Source of the DNA: CAWHJN01 sp963829705
GTDB lineage: Bacteria; Bacteroidota; Rhodothermia; Rhodothermales; BA12
Direction: 5' to 3'
Length of the DNA stretch: 64,000 nt
Assembly (NCBI GenBank): GCA_963829705.1
Contig: CAWHJN010000005.1
Location: forward strand, 124,001-188,000
The notes under the pieces were generated by a model. The model was not told the origin of the DNA. It was given only the letters and a program-made list of their open reading frames with translations, and made no database searches. Positions 34,273 to 42,901 of the stretch are shown piece by piece. A program made the position numbers and the translations under genes. Position 1 is the first letter of the stretch, and each line of letters begins with the position of its first letter.

Positions 34273-35592
34273 CTACACGTCGAACCCCTGCGCTTCCAGC
34301 TCTTTGATTTTGCGGTAGAGCGTGCGTTCCGAGATGCCGAGGGCCTGCGCCGTCTGCCGCCGGTTGCCGTCGAACTGCCCGAGGGCACGGGCGATGAGTT
34401 CGCGCTCGACCTCTTCGAGTGGGCGGATCTCGGGTTCTTCTTCCTCTGCCTCGGGTGCGCGGTCGGGCACATCGGCGATCTCGAAGGGCGCGTCCTCGAA
34501 CGTAGGCTCGGGTTCGTAGGTGGACTCGGGCCGGAGCGCGCCTTCGCGCACGATGACGAAGCCCTCGCCGCGCGGCGTCGCGCGGAGGCCGTCGAGGTCT
34601 TCGCGCGTCACCTGGAAGCCCGTCACGAGTTGGCCGAGTTGCTCCTTGAGGTCGCGCACATCCATGCGCAGTTCGAGGAGGGCGCGGTAGAGGAGTTCGC
34701 GCTCGCGCCCGTCCTCATGAGCGTCTGCCTGCCCACCGGCGTGCATGCCGCGCAGCGCGGGCAGCAGCATGTTGGGTGCCGGGGCTGAGACGCCGCGCAG
34801 GTACGGACGAAGGTCGTCTGCGCCGAGCGTGTCGCCGCGCAGCAGCACGACGCTCTGCTCGGCCACGTTGCGGAGTTCGCGTACGTTGCCCGGCCAGGCG
34901 TACGCTTCGAGCAGGCGCCGCGCGTCGGCGGTGAGGCGCGGCGCGGCGGTGTCGTAGCGCTGCGCCGTCCGGTGCAGGAAATGCTCGAAGAGCAGCAGGA
35001 TGTCCTCTCGGCGCTCGCGCAGCGCGGGCAGGTCGATGACGACGGTGGCGAGGCGGTAGTAGAGATCCTCGCGGAAGCGCCCCGCTCGCACGTCATCGGC
35101 GAGGTTGCGGTTGGTGGCGGCGATGACGCGGGCATCCGTCTGCCGCGTCACCGACGAGCCGACGCGCGCGTACGCGCCCGTTTCGAGCACGCGGAGCAAG
35201 CGCACCTGCGCCTGCGGCGGCATCTCGCCGATCTCGTCGAGGAAGACGCTGCTGGCGTCGGCCTCCTCGAAATAGCCTGTCCGCTTTTCCGTCGCGCCCG
35301 TGTATGCGCCCTTCTCGGCCCCGAACAGCTCGCTCTCGATGAGTCCCTCGGGGATCGCGCCGCAGTTGACGACGACGAGCGGCTTATGCTTGCGCGGCCC
35401 CAACTGGTGGATGGCCTGGGCGACGAGTTCTTTGCCCGTCCCGCTCTCGCCCTGAATGAGCACCGTCACGTCCGTCCGCGCCACCTGCCGGATGCGGTCG
35501 AGCACGCGGTGCAGAGAGGGCGCAGTGCCCAGAATGCCGAATCGTTCCTGTATGGCTTCGCGGTCCATGTCGTGCGTGTGGATGGTCTCCAT
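34273..35592 (-). CDS. Sigma-54-dependent transcriptional activator without receiver domain
   Basis: The 439-residue AAA+ activator has Walker A GESGTGKE (48-55), the sigma-54-contacting GAYTGA loop (95-100), VFLDEIGEMPPQAQVRLLRVLE as Walker B region and the FYYRLATVVIDLPALRER-type region in the central domain. After an unusual linker of about 140 residues with an acidic stretch (APEAEEEEPEIRPLEE) comes a Fis-type helix-turn-helix (NRRQTAQALGISERTLYRKI). There is no N-terminal response-regulator domain, so control is by abundance, a partner or a ligand. Confidence 0.9.
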   Translation of the reverse strand: METIHTHDMDREAIQERFGILGTAPSLHRVLDRIRQVARTDVTVLIQGESGTGKELVAQAIHQLGPRKHKPLVVVNCGAIPEGLIESELFGAEKGAYTGATEKRTGYFEEADASSVFLDEIGEMPPQAQVRLLRVLETGAYARVGSSVTRQTDARVIAATNRNLADDVRAGRFREDLYYRLATVVIDLPALRERREDILLLFEHFLHRTAQRYDTAAPRLTADARRLLEAYAWPGNVRELRNVAEQSVVLLRGDTLGADDLRPYLRGVSAPAPNMLLPALRGMHAGGQADAHEDGRERELLYRALLELRMDVRDLKEQLGQLVTGFQVTREDLDGLRATPRGEGFVIVREGALRPESTYEPEPTFEDAPFEIADVPDRAPEAEEEEPEIRPLEEVERELIARALGQFDGNRRQTAQALGISERTLYRKIKELEAQGFDV

Positions 35593-35694
35593 TCACGACA
35601 CGATGGCAGAGGGCGTTCCGCCCGGATGCACCGATAGCAGGATTCTGCGATGTGCGCGATCTCCAAACGACAACCCGCGGCCCTACCCGGCCCG

Positions 35695-36003
35695 CTACCT
35701 GCGGAAGCTCCGGTGCAGGCGCAGCACGCGCCGCGTGGCCTTCATCTTTTCGCCGAAGCGCGCGACGCCGTCGCCGCGCATCCGGGGCGCGTCCTCGGCA
35801 ACGTAGCGGTCGAGCGCGGCCTGCGACGCAACGCGGTAGTGCGCCACAAACACCTGCGCATTTCCCGGTGCCTCCGCCTCGAAAATCTCGGCCTGCTCGA
35901 ACCCGTCGATGTCCAGCATCTCGCCCGCGTGCGTTTCCAGCCAGTCGCGGAACGCATCGGCGATGGAGGCCTCGACTTCGAGAGTGACTTCGTAGAGCAG
36001 CAT
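35695..36003 (-). CDS. DUF4286 family protein
   Basis: The 102-residue protein resembles dimeric alpha/beta-barrel (ABM-like) proteins of DUF4286: MLLYEVTLEVEASIADAFRDWL at the start and YVAEDAPRMRGDGVARFGEK near the end. The function of the family is unknown. ATG 36003 begins the conserved strand; the frame extending to 36069 adds residues without similarity. A CGATCCTGCTATA element about 95 bases upstream on its strand is a possible promoter. Confidence 0.7.
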   Translation of the reverse strand: MLLYEVTLEVEASIADAFRDWLETHAGEMLDIDGFEQAEIFEAEAPGNAQVFVAHYRVASQAALDRYVAEDAPRMRGDGVARFGEKMKATRRVLRLHRSFRR

Positions 36004-36163
36004 GGTGAGAACGAGCGAGTGCGCCACGCGCACGACACGACGCGGCCCGGCGTTCCGAGCCGCACGCAACCGAACACTCCGCCGGAGGGGCTTTATAGCA
36101 GGATCGCCACAGTACGCACCCGCACACGCTCGCAGATTATCGCCGTATTTCTCGCCTCATACC

Positions 36164-37171
36164 ATGCACTTTATCTGGGGAATCCTCGGCGCGCTGATCA
36201 TCCTCGTGATCGCGAGCGAGATCATCGTCACCACCACCCAAGGCGGTATCAGCCCCGTGACCCGGTTTCTCATCGGGTTCTACCACGGCCTGTTGAAAAT
36301 CTCGCGCGTGACGAGGTTCAAGCTCGTGCGGGCTTACCTGGGCACGGGGCTCACGGTCGCTGTCATCTTCACCTGGATCGTGCTCCTGTGGCTCGGGTGG
36401 ACGCTGGTGTTTTGCAGCGCGCCGCAAGCGGTCGTCACCGAGTTCAGCGGCGTGCCTGCTACCTTTCTCGAGCGCGCGTACTTCGCGGGCTTCACGTTTT
36501 CGACGCTGGGGCTGGGGGGCTACCTGCCCGGCACCACGGGCTGGCAGATCGTGGTGGTATTGTGCGCGCTGGGTGGCTTTATGCTCGTCACCTTCACCAT
36601 CACCTTCCTGACGCCTCTTATTTCCGCTGCGCTGTTTCAGTGGCGGCTCGCCCTGCAGCTCTACCGACTGGGGAGCACGCCCACTTCCATCCTGCTGCAC
36701 GCGTGGGACGGCGATTCGCTCGAAACGCTGGCGTCGCGCCTCGACAACCTGGGGACGGATCTGGTGCAACTCGAACACTTTCTCATCCTCTACCCGCTCG
36801 TGCGCTTCTACGGCAGCCGCGAGCACACCTCCACCATATCGCTGAGCGTGGCGCGGCTGGGTGAGGCCATCGTGATGGCGCGGTTCGCGCTGGACGACCA
36901 GGCCACGCGGCAGGGGGCGTTCCAACTGGCGTACCGGCAGGTCAGCGGCATTGCCGAGGCGTGGCTACAGGCCGAGCACAAAGCTCCCAGCACCATACCC
37001 GACCTCCCTGACCTCTCCAGCCTTCGGAAGGCAGGGCTGCCGGTGGTGAGCGACGAGGTGTTTGCCCAGCGCGTGGCCGCCCACAGCACCTTCCGGCGTG
37101 CGCTGTGCGCGCTCGTCACGCACGATGGGCAGGACTGGCACGACGTGCACCACGGTGTCAACCCGCTCTGA
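36164..37171 (+). CDS. Potassium-channel-like membrane protein (Ion_trans_2)
   Basis: The 335-residue protein has an N-terminal helix, two further helices bracketing a pore loop with FTFSTLGLGGYLPG (about 107-120), and a soluble C-terminal domain of about 190 residues. The filter TLGLG fits the K+-channel consensus TxGYG except that Leu replaces the aromatic residue. The third helix region reads MLVTFTITFLTPLISAAL. A regulatory RCK domain is not evident. The ATG is at 36164; the longer upstream frame overlaps the divergent gene. Confidence 0.75.
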   Translation: MHFIWGILGALIILVIASEIIVTTTQGGISPVTRFLIGFYHGLLKISRVTRFKLVRAYLGTGLTVAVIFTWIVLLWLGWTLVFCSAPQAVVTEFSGVPATFLERAYFAGFTFSTLGLGGYLPGTTGWQIVVVLCALGGFMLVTFTITFLTPLISAALFQWRLALQLYRLGSTPTSILLHAWDGDSLETLASRLDNLGTDLVQLEHFLILYPLVRFYGSREHTSTISLSVARLGEAIVMARFALDDQATRQGAFQLAYRQVSGIAEAWLQAEHKAPSTIPDLPDLSSLRKAGLPVVSDEVFAQRVAAHSTFRRALCALVTHDGQDWHDVHHGVNPL

Positions 37172-37179
37172 ACCGCAGG

Positions 37180-38628
37180 CTACGCGGGCACCGCGCGGAG
37201 GGACTCGGCGTCGAGTGTCGTGGCGTGCAGGGCGGTGCCCATCAGCGTCGCGCTCGTGCAGTCGTCGATGCGGACGCGCGCGTACTGGCCCGCCGCGAAG
37301 TCCTGCCGGTCGAAGACGACCATCTTGTTGGTGTCGGTGCGCCCGCAGAGTTGATCGGCGGAGCGCTTCGACGGGCCTTCGACGAGCACGGTGTGGACGG
37401 TGCCCACGTCGCGGCGGTTGCTTTCGAGCGCGTGCGTCTGCTGCAGGTCGATGATCTCGGTGAGGCGGCGCTTTTTAATGGCCTCGGGCACATCGTCCGT
37501 GTACTTGCGGGCGGCGTAGGTCGTCGGGCGCTCGGAGTAGGCGAACATGAAGGCATGGTCGTAACGAACGGCCTCCATCAGCGAGAGCGTGTCGGCATGT
37601 TCTTCGTCGGTCTCGCCGCAGAAACCGGCGATGATGTCGGTCGAGAACGAGATGCCGGGTACGATGGCGCGGGCGCGGTCGATGAGCGCGAGGTATGCGT
37701 CGCGCGTGTACGTGCGCCGCATCCGCCGCAGCACGTCGGTGTTGCCGTGCTGCACGGGCAGATGGATAAAGTCGCACACCGTCGGGCGCTCGCGGTGGAC
37801 GTGCAGGAGTTCGTCCGAGCAGTCCTTCGGGTGGCTCGTCGAGTAGCGGATGCGAAGCTCGGACGAGAGCAGCGAGATTTTGTAGAGCAACTCGGCGAAA
37901 TCCACCTGCGCGCCGTGCTCGTCGGAGCGGTACGAGTTGACGTTCTGGCCCAGCACGGTCACTTCTTTGTAGCCCGCGTCGATGAGCACCTTCACCTCGT
38001 CGAGGATGCTGACGCTCGGGCGGCTGCGCTCGCGCCCACGCGTGAACGGGACGACGCAGAAAGCGCACATGTTGTCGCAGCCACGCATGATGGACACGAA
38101 CGCGCTGATGCCATTGGTGTCGTAGCGCACGGGCGCGATGTCGGCGTACGTCTCCTCGCGCGACAGGTGTACGTTGACGGCGGCCTGGCCCGTCGTGTCG
38201 CTCTCGGCGAGCAGACGGGGCAGGTCACGGTAGGCGTCCGGCCCGACGACGAGGTCGACGAGCTTCTCCTCTTCCAGAAACTGGTGGCGCAGCCGCTCGG
38301 CCATGCAGCCGAGCACGCCGAGTTGGATGTGTCGGCCCTTTTTGGTTTTCTCCGCGCGGAAGGCATCGAGGCGGCGACGCACCTTCTGCTCGGCGTTCTC
38401 GCGGATGGCGCACGTGTTGAGCAGCACCACGTCGGCGCGGTCGGCGTCGTGGGTGAGACCGTAGCCCGTTTCGCGCAGCACCGAGGCGACGACCTCGGAA
38501 TCCGCCACGTTCATCTGGCAACCATACGTTTCGATATACACCTGCCGCGCGCCGTCGCTCTCGGCGGCCACGGTTTTCGGCGCGTCGATGGCATCGGTGA
38601 GAATGTCGAGGTCGAGGATGGGCTGCAT
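37180..38628 (-). CDS. miaB: tRNA-2-methylthio-N6-dimethylallyladenosine synthase
   Basis: MiaB methylthiolates A37 of tRNAs using two iron-sulfur clusters and SAM. The N-terminal UPF0004 domain has the three cluster cysteines in ETYGCQMN, LLNTCAIREN and VLGCMAER; the radical-SAM domain has CDNMCAFC (Cx3Cx2C), and the C-terminal TRAM domain holds VLVEGPSKRSADQLCGRTDTN. At 482 residues from ATG 38628 it is of usual length; a frame extending to 38742 adds an unsupported 38-residue leader. Confidence 0.95.
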   Translation of the reverse strand: MQPILDLDILTDAIDAPKTVAAESDGARQVYIETYGCQMNVADSEVVASVLRETGYGLTHDADRADVVLLNTCAIRENAEQKVRRRLDAFRAEKTKKGRHIQLGVLGCMAERLRHQFLEEEKLVDLVVGPDAYRDLPRLLAESDTTGQAAVNVHLSREETYADIAPVRYDTNGISAFVSIMRGCDNMCAFCVVPFTRGRERSRPSVSILDEVKVLIDAGYKEVTVLGQNVNSYRSDEHGAQVDFAELLYKISLLSSELRIRYSTSHPKDCSDELLHVHRERPTVCDFIHLPVQHGNTDVLRRMRRTYTRDAYLALIDRARAIVPGISFSTDIIAGFCGETDEEHADTLSLMEAVRYDHAFMFAYSERPTTYAARKYTDDVPEAIKKRRLTEIIDLQQTHALESNRRDVGTVHTVLVEGPSKRSADQLCGRTDTNKMVVFDRQDFAAGQYARVRIDDCTSATLMGTALHATTLDAESLRAVPA

Positions 38629-38772
38629 GACGGTCGGTGCGATCCAAAAGGCGAAGCGTAACGCGCTGGAAACGTGCGGGTTCAGCGAGGTCACCACGAC
38701 CGACCTGTCAGGCGAACCAAGGCGCAGCGTACGCCGAGGCATAGTTTACCCCTTCCACCTTCTTCGCCTCCG

Positions 38773-40122
38773 ATGCCCCTTCGCCTCCGCCTTTTTGCCT
38801 GCGCGCTCGTCGTCGGCACGTGTTTCCTGACCGCACACGCGCAGCCCGTCCGGCACGTCGTGCTCATCTCCATCGACGGGTTTCGCCCGGATTTCTACGG
38901 GGATCTCTCCTGGCCCGCGCCGGTCCTCCAGCAGCACCGGCAGGTGGGGGCATACGCGCGCGCCGTGCGGCCCGTCTTCCCATCCGTCACCTACCCCGAC
39001 CACGCCACGATGGTCACGGGGGCGCTGCCTGCCCGGCACGGCATCTACTACAACACCCCGTTCGAACCCACCGGCCAGACCGGACGGTGGTACTGGGAGG
39101 CCGATTCGATCCGCGTGCCGGCGCTCTGGGACGCCGTGCGCGCGGCCGGCGGCACGACGGCGGCGGTGAGCTGGCCCGTGTCCGTGGGCGCGGACATCGA
39201 CTACAACGTGCCCGAAGTGTGGTCGCTCGACCCGTCGGAGGATGCGGTCGCGCCCATGCGGCGCAACGCCCGGCCTGCCGGGTTGCTCGAAAGGCTGGAA
39301 CGCGACGCCGTGGGGCCGCTGACGGCGGCGCGCGTGAGCGACGATTTCCTCGCCCGCGACGAGGCGGCGGCAGCGATGGGCGCGTACCTGTTCGAGCAGC
39401 ACCGCCCGACACTGCTGTTCGTCCACCTCATCAGCGTGGATCACTACGCGCACGAGGAAGGCCGCGACGGACCGATGGTGCGCCAGTCCGTGGCTACCGT
39501 GGATCGGGGCGTCGGCGCGCTCGTCCGGGCTGTGGAACGCGCCGGGCTGTCCGATTCGACGGCCTTCATCGTCACGGGCGACCACGGCTTCATGGACATC
39601 CACACGCGCCTGGCTCCCAACCGCTGGCTGATGGACGCGGGCCTCCTTGAAGCCGGGCGCGACCGGGGCGCGTGGCGGGCGGCGTTCCTCACGTCGGGTG
39701 CCGCGGCCTTTCTGCACCTGCGCGACCCGAACGACGCCGGGGCCCTGGCCGCCGCCCGCGCGGCGCTGGACCGGGTGCCTCCTGAACTGCGGGCGCTGTT
39801 CCGCGTGCTCGAACGCGACGAACTCGACGCGCTCGGCGCCGCGCCGCAGGCAGCCCTCGCCCTCTCGCCCCACCCGGGCGTCGTCTTCACCGGCTCGACC
39901 TCCGCGCCCGTCCTCAGCGCGGCCACCGGCGGCACGCACGGGTACCTCGCCGATTTTCCCGAGATGCAGACGGGACTGGTGGCGTGGGGCGCGGGCATCC
40001 GCCCCGATGCCGTGGTGCACCAGATGCGTCTGACGGACGTGGCTCCGCTCGTGGCCGAACTGCTGGGCCTCAGCTTCACGGCTCCGGACGGCGTGTTGCT
40101 GCCGGGCCTGCTGGCGTGGTGA
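38773..40122 (+). CDS. Alkaline phosphatase superfamily ectonucleotide pyrophosphatase/phosphodiesterase-like
   Basis: The 449-residue secreted protein has a signal peptide (1-23, ending TAHAQ) and the ENPP pattern: SIDGFRPDFYGD (first metal Asp), FPSVTYPDHATMVTGALPARHGIY (nucleophile Thr region), SVDHYAHEEG and VTGDHGFMD, and a final His in GGTHGY. It would hydrolyse phosphodiester or pyrophosphate bonds in the periplasm or outside the cell. The ATG at 38773 starts the signal peptide. Substrate unknown. Confidence 0.88.
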   Translation: MPLRLRLFACALVVGTCFLTAHAQPVRHVVLISIDGFRPDFYGDLSWPAPVLQQHRQVGAYARAVRPVFPSVTYPDHATMVTGALPARHGIYYNTPFEPTGQTGRWYWEADSIRVPALWDAVRAAGGTTAAVSWPVSVGADIDYNVPEVWSLDPSEDAVAPMRRNARPAGLLERLERDAVGPLTAARVSDDFLARDEAAAAMGAYLFEQHRPTLLFVHLISVDHYAHEEGRDGPMVRQSVATVDRGVGALVRAVERAGLSDSTAFIVTGDHGFMDIHTRLAPNRWLMDAGLLEAGRDRGAWRAAFLTSGAAAFLHLRDPNDAGALAAARAALDRVPPELRALFRVLERDELDALGAAPQAALALSPHPGVVFTGSTSAPVLSAATGGTHGYLADFPEMQTGLVAWGAGIRPDAVVHQMRLTDVAPLVAELLGLSFTAPDGVLLPGLLAW

Positions 40123-40258
40123 GGCGCCGCCACTCAGGCAGGCGTAAGGGAACCGGGGGCTTCTATTTTCCATGATCCCGTGAATGCGGGATGCGGGCCG
40201 AGCCGCTGAACCCGTACGTTTCCCTCCCCTTGCCCCTCAATCTCACCCGCTTCCCATC

Positions 40259-40897
40259 ATGCCCCGCGCCCTGCTGCTCCTCGCTGCTCTGCTGATGCTC
40301 CCCACCGCACACGCGCAGACGGGCGCGCGCTCCCTCGGCCCGCAACTGAGCACGCTGGGCGTGGGCCTGAGCGGCTCGTACCGGCTCTCGCGCCTGTTGA
40401 GCGTGTCAGCCGAGGCCAACCTGCTGCCCACGTTGAGCGCGTCGTACGACGTCGACGGCATTGACTACGACGCTGACGCGCAGGTGCGGGGCAGCCTGCT
40501 TCTGGTCAACCTCCACCCGTTCGGCGGCACGTTTTCGGTAGGAGGGGGGCTGTTTTTCGGCGGCTACGAACTCGACGCCACGGCCACACCCGCCGAGCCC
40601 GTCGAAATCGGCGGCGACACGTACCAGCCCGAGGAGATCGGCACGCTCGACGGGGTCTTCTCGGCGCGAGGCCCTATCCCCGTGGTGATGCTCGGCTGGC
40701 GTGGGCGCGGCTTCAACTTCGGCGTGGGCGTGACGACGGGCTACGCGGCCAAGGTGGAGCTGACGGCCAGCGGCCCGTACGCCTCGCGGCCCGAGGTGCA
40801 GGAAAGTCTGGAAGAGGAACGGCAGGACATCGAAGACCAGATCCGCGAGGTGCCGGTGCTGCCGTACCTGCGCCTCGGCTGGCAGTTCGGCTTCTGA
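40259..40897 (+). CDS. Putative outer-membrane beta-barrel protein
   Basis: The 212-residue protein has a signal peptide (about 1-20, LLPTAHAQ) followed by alternating hydrophobic and polar strands with many Gly (GGTFSVGGGLFFGGYELDA, FNFGVGVTTGYAAKVEL), an acidic helix (about 180-200) and a terminal strand ending in Phe (LRLGWQFGF). This is typical of small outer-membrane barrels, but no named family was recognised. The ATG sits in CATC-ATG context. It converges with the amidohydrolase gene. Confidence 0.6.
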   Translation: MPRALLLLAALLMLPTAHAQTGARSLGPQLSTLGVGLSGSYRLSRLLSVSAEANLLPTLSASYDVDGIDYDADAQVRGSLLLVNLHPFGGTFSVGGGLFFGGYELDATATPAEPVEIGGDTYQPEEIGTLDGVFSARGPIPVVMLGWRGRGFNFGVGVTTGYAAKVELTASGPYASRPEVQESLEEERQDIEDQIREVPVLPYLRLGWQFGF

Positions 40898-40906
40898 CGG
40901 GGACGA

Positions 40907-42166
40907 CTACCGCCCGCGCACCACGCGCCCGCCCTGCATCACGAACACGACGCGCTCGGTGGCGGTGATGTCGGCCACGGGGTCGCCCTCGACGGCGACG
41001 AGATCGGCGACGAGTCCAGTGCGGATGCGCCCGATTTGATCGGACAGGCCAAGAAGGTCGGCGGCGGTGGCCGTGGCACTCTGGAGCACGTCGAGGGGAG
41101 CCATGCCGTAGTCCACCATCAGGACGAGTTCGCGGGCTTCTTCGCCGTGCGTGAACACGCCCACGTCGCTGCCCGCGAGGATCGTCACGCCCGCGTCGAG
41201 GGCGGCGCGGAATGAGGCGCGTTTCTGCGCGAGACGCGCGGGTTCGGGCGCGTTTCCGTTCCAGCCGCGGTAGCGCTCGATGGCGTCTCCGGCGGCGAGT
41301 GTCGGGCACAGCGCCACGCCCTTCTCGCGCATGAGGGCGAAGATTTCGGGCGTGCCGTCGTCGCCGTGCTCGATGGTGGCGACGCCCGCCATCACGGCGC
41401 GGCGCATCCCCTCCGCCGTCGAGGCGTGCGCGGCAACTTTCCGCCCCGCGCTCGCGGCGACCTCCACGACCGTCTGCAACTCGGCCAGGGTGAAGGTCGG
41501 CAGCGCCTCGCCGTTCGGCCCCCAGCGGTAATCGGCGTAGACCTTCACCCAGTCGGCCCCCTTGCCCATCTGCTCGCGCGTGGCGCGGATGAGGTCGTCT
41601 CCGTCGGCTTCTTCGGCCCCGAGGGGCACGTCGAAGGCCGGGTCGAAGCCTTTCGGCCCGTACGAGCCTGTCGCCACGAGCGCGGGCCCGGCGACGAGCA
41701 ACCGCGGGCCGGGAATGATGCCCTGCGCGATGGCCTGCTTCACGCCCACGTCGGCGTAGCCCGCGCCTTCGGAGCCGAGGTCGCGGACGGTCGTGAAGCC
41801 AGCGCGGAGGGTGTTGCGTGCATGGACGGTGGCCCGCGCCACGCGCAGCGCCTGCGATTCCCTGAGCACCTGATCGTTCCACGGCGTCTCGTCGTACGGA
41901 TGCAGCAGCAGGTGCGCGTGTCCTTCGATGAGGCCGGGCAAGAGCGTCGTGCCGGGCAGTTCGATGGTTTCGATGCCCGCAGGCAGCGCGAGGGCGGCGA
42001 GCGGACCGGCGGCGGCAATGCGTCCGTCTTCGACGAGCACGGCCCAGCCGTCGTGCAGCGCCTCGCCGTCGAAGACGCGGTCGGGGACGAGGAGCGTGGC
42101 GGGTGTCTGAGCCGCGGCGGGCAGCGCCGCGAGCACGAGGGCGAGAAAAAGCAGGATCGTTCGCAT
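40907..42166 (-). CDS. Secreted amidohydrolase family protein, imidazolonepropionase-like
   Basis: The 419-residue metal-dependent hydrolase has a signal peptide (1-20, ALPAAAQ). It shows the amidohydrolase marks: LLPGLIEGHAHLLLH (HxH), GFTTVRDLGSEGAG, the His-containing VAAHASTAEGMRRAVMAGVATIEHGDDG and TILAGSDVGVF (catalytic Asp). Such exported members often act on cyclic amides or dipeptides. It is divergent from the pyrophosphatase gene, and on its strand TTG and TACCATCG elements 21 bases apart lie just before the start, a possible promoter. Confidence 0.85.
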   Translation of the reverse strand: MRTILLFLALVLAALPAAAQTPATLLVPDRVFDGEALHDGWAVLVEDGRIAAAGPLAALALPAGIETIELPGTTLLPGLIEGHAHLLLHPYDETPWNDQVLRESQALRVARATVHARNTLRAGFTTVRDLGSEGAGYADVGVKQAIAQGIIPGPRLLVAGPALVATGSYGPKGFDPAFDVPLGAEEADGDDLIRATREQMGKGADWVKVYADYRWGPNGEALPTFTLAELQTVVEVAASAGRKVAAHASTAEGMRRAVMAGVATIEHGDDGTPEIFALMREKGVALCPTLAAGDAIERYRGWNGNAPEPARLAQKRASFRAALDAGVTILAGSDVGVFTHGEEARELVLMVDYGMAPLDVLQSATATAADLLGLSDQIGRIRTGLVADLVAVEGDPVADITATERVVFVMQGGRVVRGR

Positions 42167-42206
42167 ACGCCGATGGTACGACGCGCTTCTCTCTATCCGC
42201 AACGCT

Positions 42207-42821
42207 TTGAGCTTTCCGCATCCCTTCAGCCAGGCCCGCCCGCACCCGTGGCACGGCATTCCCACCGGCCCCGACGCGCCGCGCCTCGTCCACGCCTTTA
42301 TCGAGATCACGCCCTTCGACCTCGTCAAGTACGAAGTCGACAAGCCCACGGGCTATCTGCGCGTGGATCGCCCGCAGCGCACGTCGAGCCTGCCGCCGAC
42401 GCTCTACGGCTTCATCCCGCGCACGTACTGCGCGCACCGCGTGGCGCGGCTGGCCGATGTCGACCGGGCCGACGGCGACCCGCTCGACATCTGCGTGCTC
42501 TCGGAGCGGCCCATCACGCGCGCCGAGGTCATCCTGAACGCACGCGTCGTGGGCGGTTTGCAGATGATCGACAAGGGCGAGGCCGACGACAAGATCGTAG
42601 CCGTGCTCGACGCCGACCAGTACTACGAGGGCATCAAAGACCTGAGCGACCTCCCCGACCTGTTGATGGACCGGCTGTCGCACTATTTCGCCACGTACAA
42701 GCAGGTGCCGGGCCGGGAGGTGGACGTGAAGATCACCGAGCGTTACGACCGCGAGCACGCCCACCGGGTGATCGAGGCGGCGGTGGAGGATTACTGGGAA
42801 GCCGCGCGCGAAGTGATCTGA
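42207..42821 (+). CDS. ppa: Inorganic pyrophosphatase, family I
   Basis: The enzyme hydrolyses pyrophosphate and pulls biosynthetic reactions forward. The 204-residue protein has the signature DGDPLDICVLSE (metal-binding Asp triad, about residues 89-100), KYEVDKPTGYLRVDRP upstream, TLYGFIPRTYC and a final EAAVEDYW region. The start is TTG 42207, as no ATG or GTG is available before the conserved region. It is followed by a long hairpin before the antiporter gene. Confidence 0.92.
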   Translation: MSFPHPFSQARPHPWHGIPTGPDAPRLVHAFIEITPFDLVKYEVDKPTGYLRVDRPQRTSSLPPTLYGFIPRTYCAHRVARLADVDRADGDPLDICVLSERPITRAEVILNARVVGGLQMIDKGEADDKIVAVLDADQYYEGIKDLSDLPDLLMDRLSHYFATYKQVPGREVDVKITERYDREHAHRVIEAAVEDYWEAAREVI

Positions 42822-42827
42822 GCAGGC

Positions 42828-42876
42828 GTGGGGTTCGGTCGGCAGGAATGCGCGCCTGTTTTCCACCGAATCCCAC
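42828..42876. repeat. Long inverted repeat between ppa and the antiporter gene
   Basis: Bases 42828-42839 and 42865-42876 pair over 12 positions (11 Watson-Crick plus one G-T), and an inner CAGG/CCTG stem lies in the loop. The hairpin contains an alternative start codon (ATG 42848) of the antiporter frame, which makes 42902 the better start. It may terminate ppa transcription or act in the leader; no T-run is seen. Confidence 0.5.
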
Positions 42877-42901
42877 ACCCCTCCAACAGCGTTGGCGCGC
42901 G

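Noticed and set aside
40713..42878. 721-codon open frame on the minus strand
   Set aside because: It is an out-of-frame reading of the amidohydrolase and pyrophosphatase region with Arg- and Ala-rich composition.
41366..42901. Upstream extension of the antiporter frame
   Set aside because: The frame is open through the ppa and amidohydrolase region but encodes no conserved sequence; the conserved helices begin after 42902.
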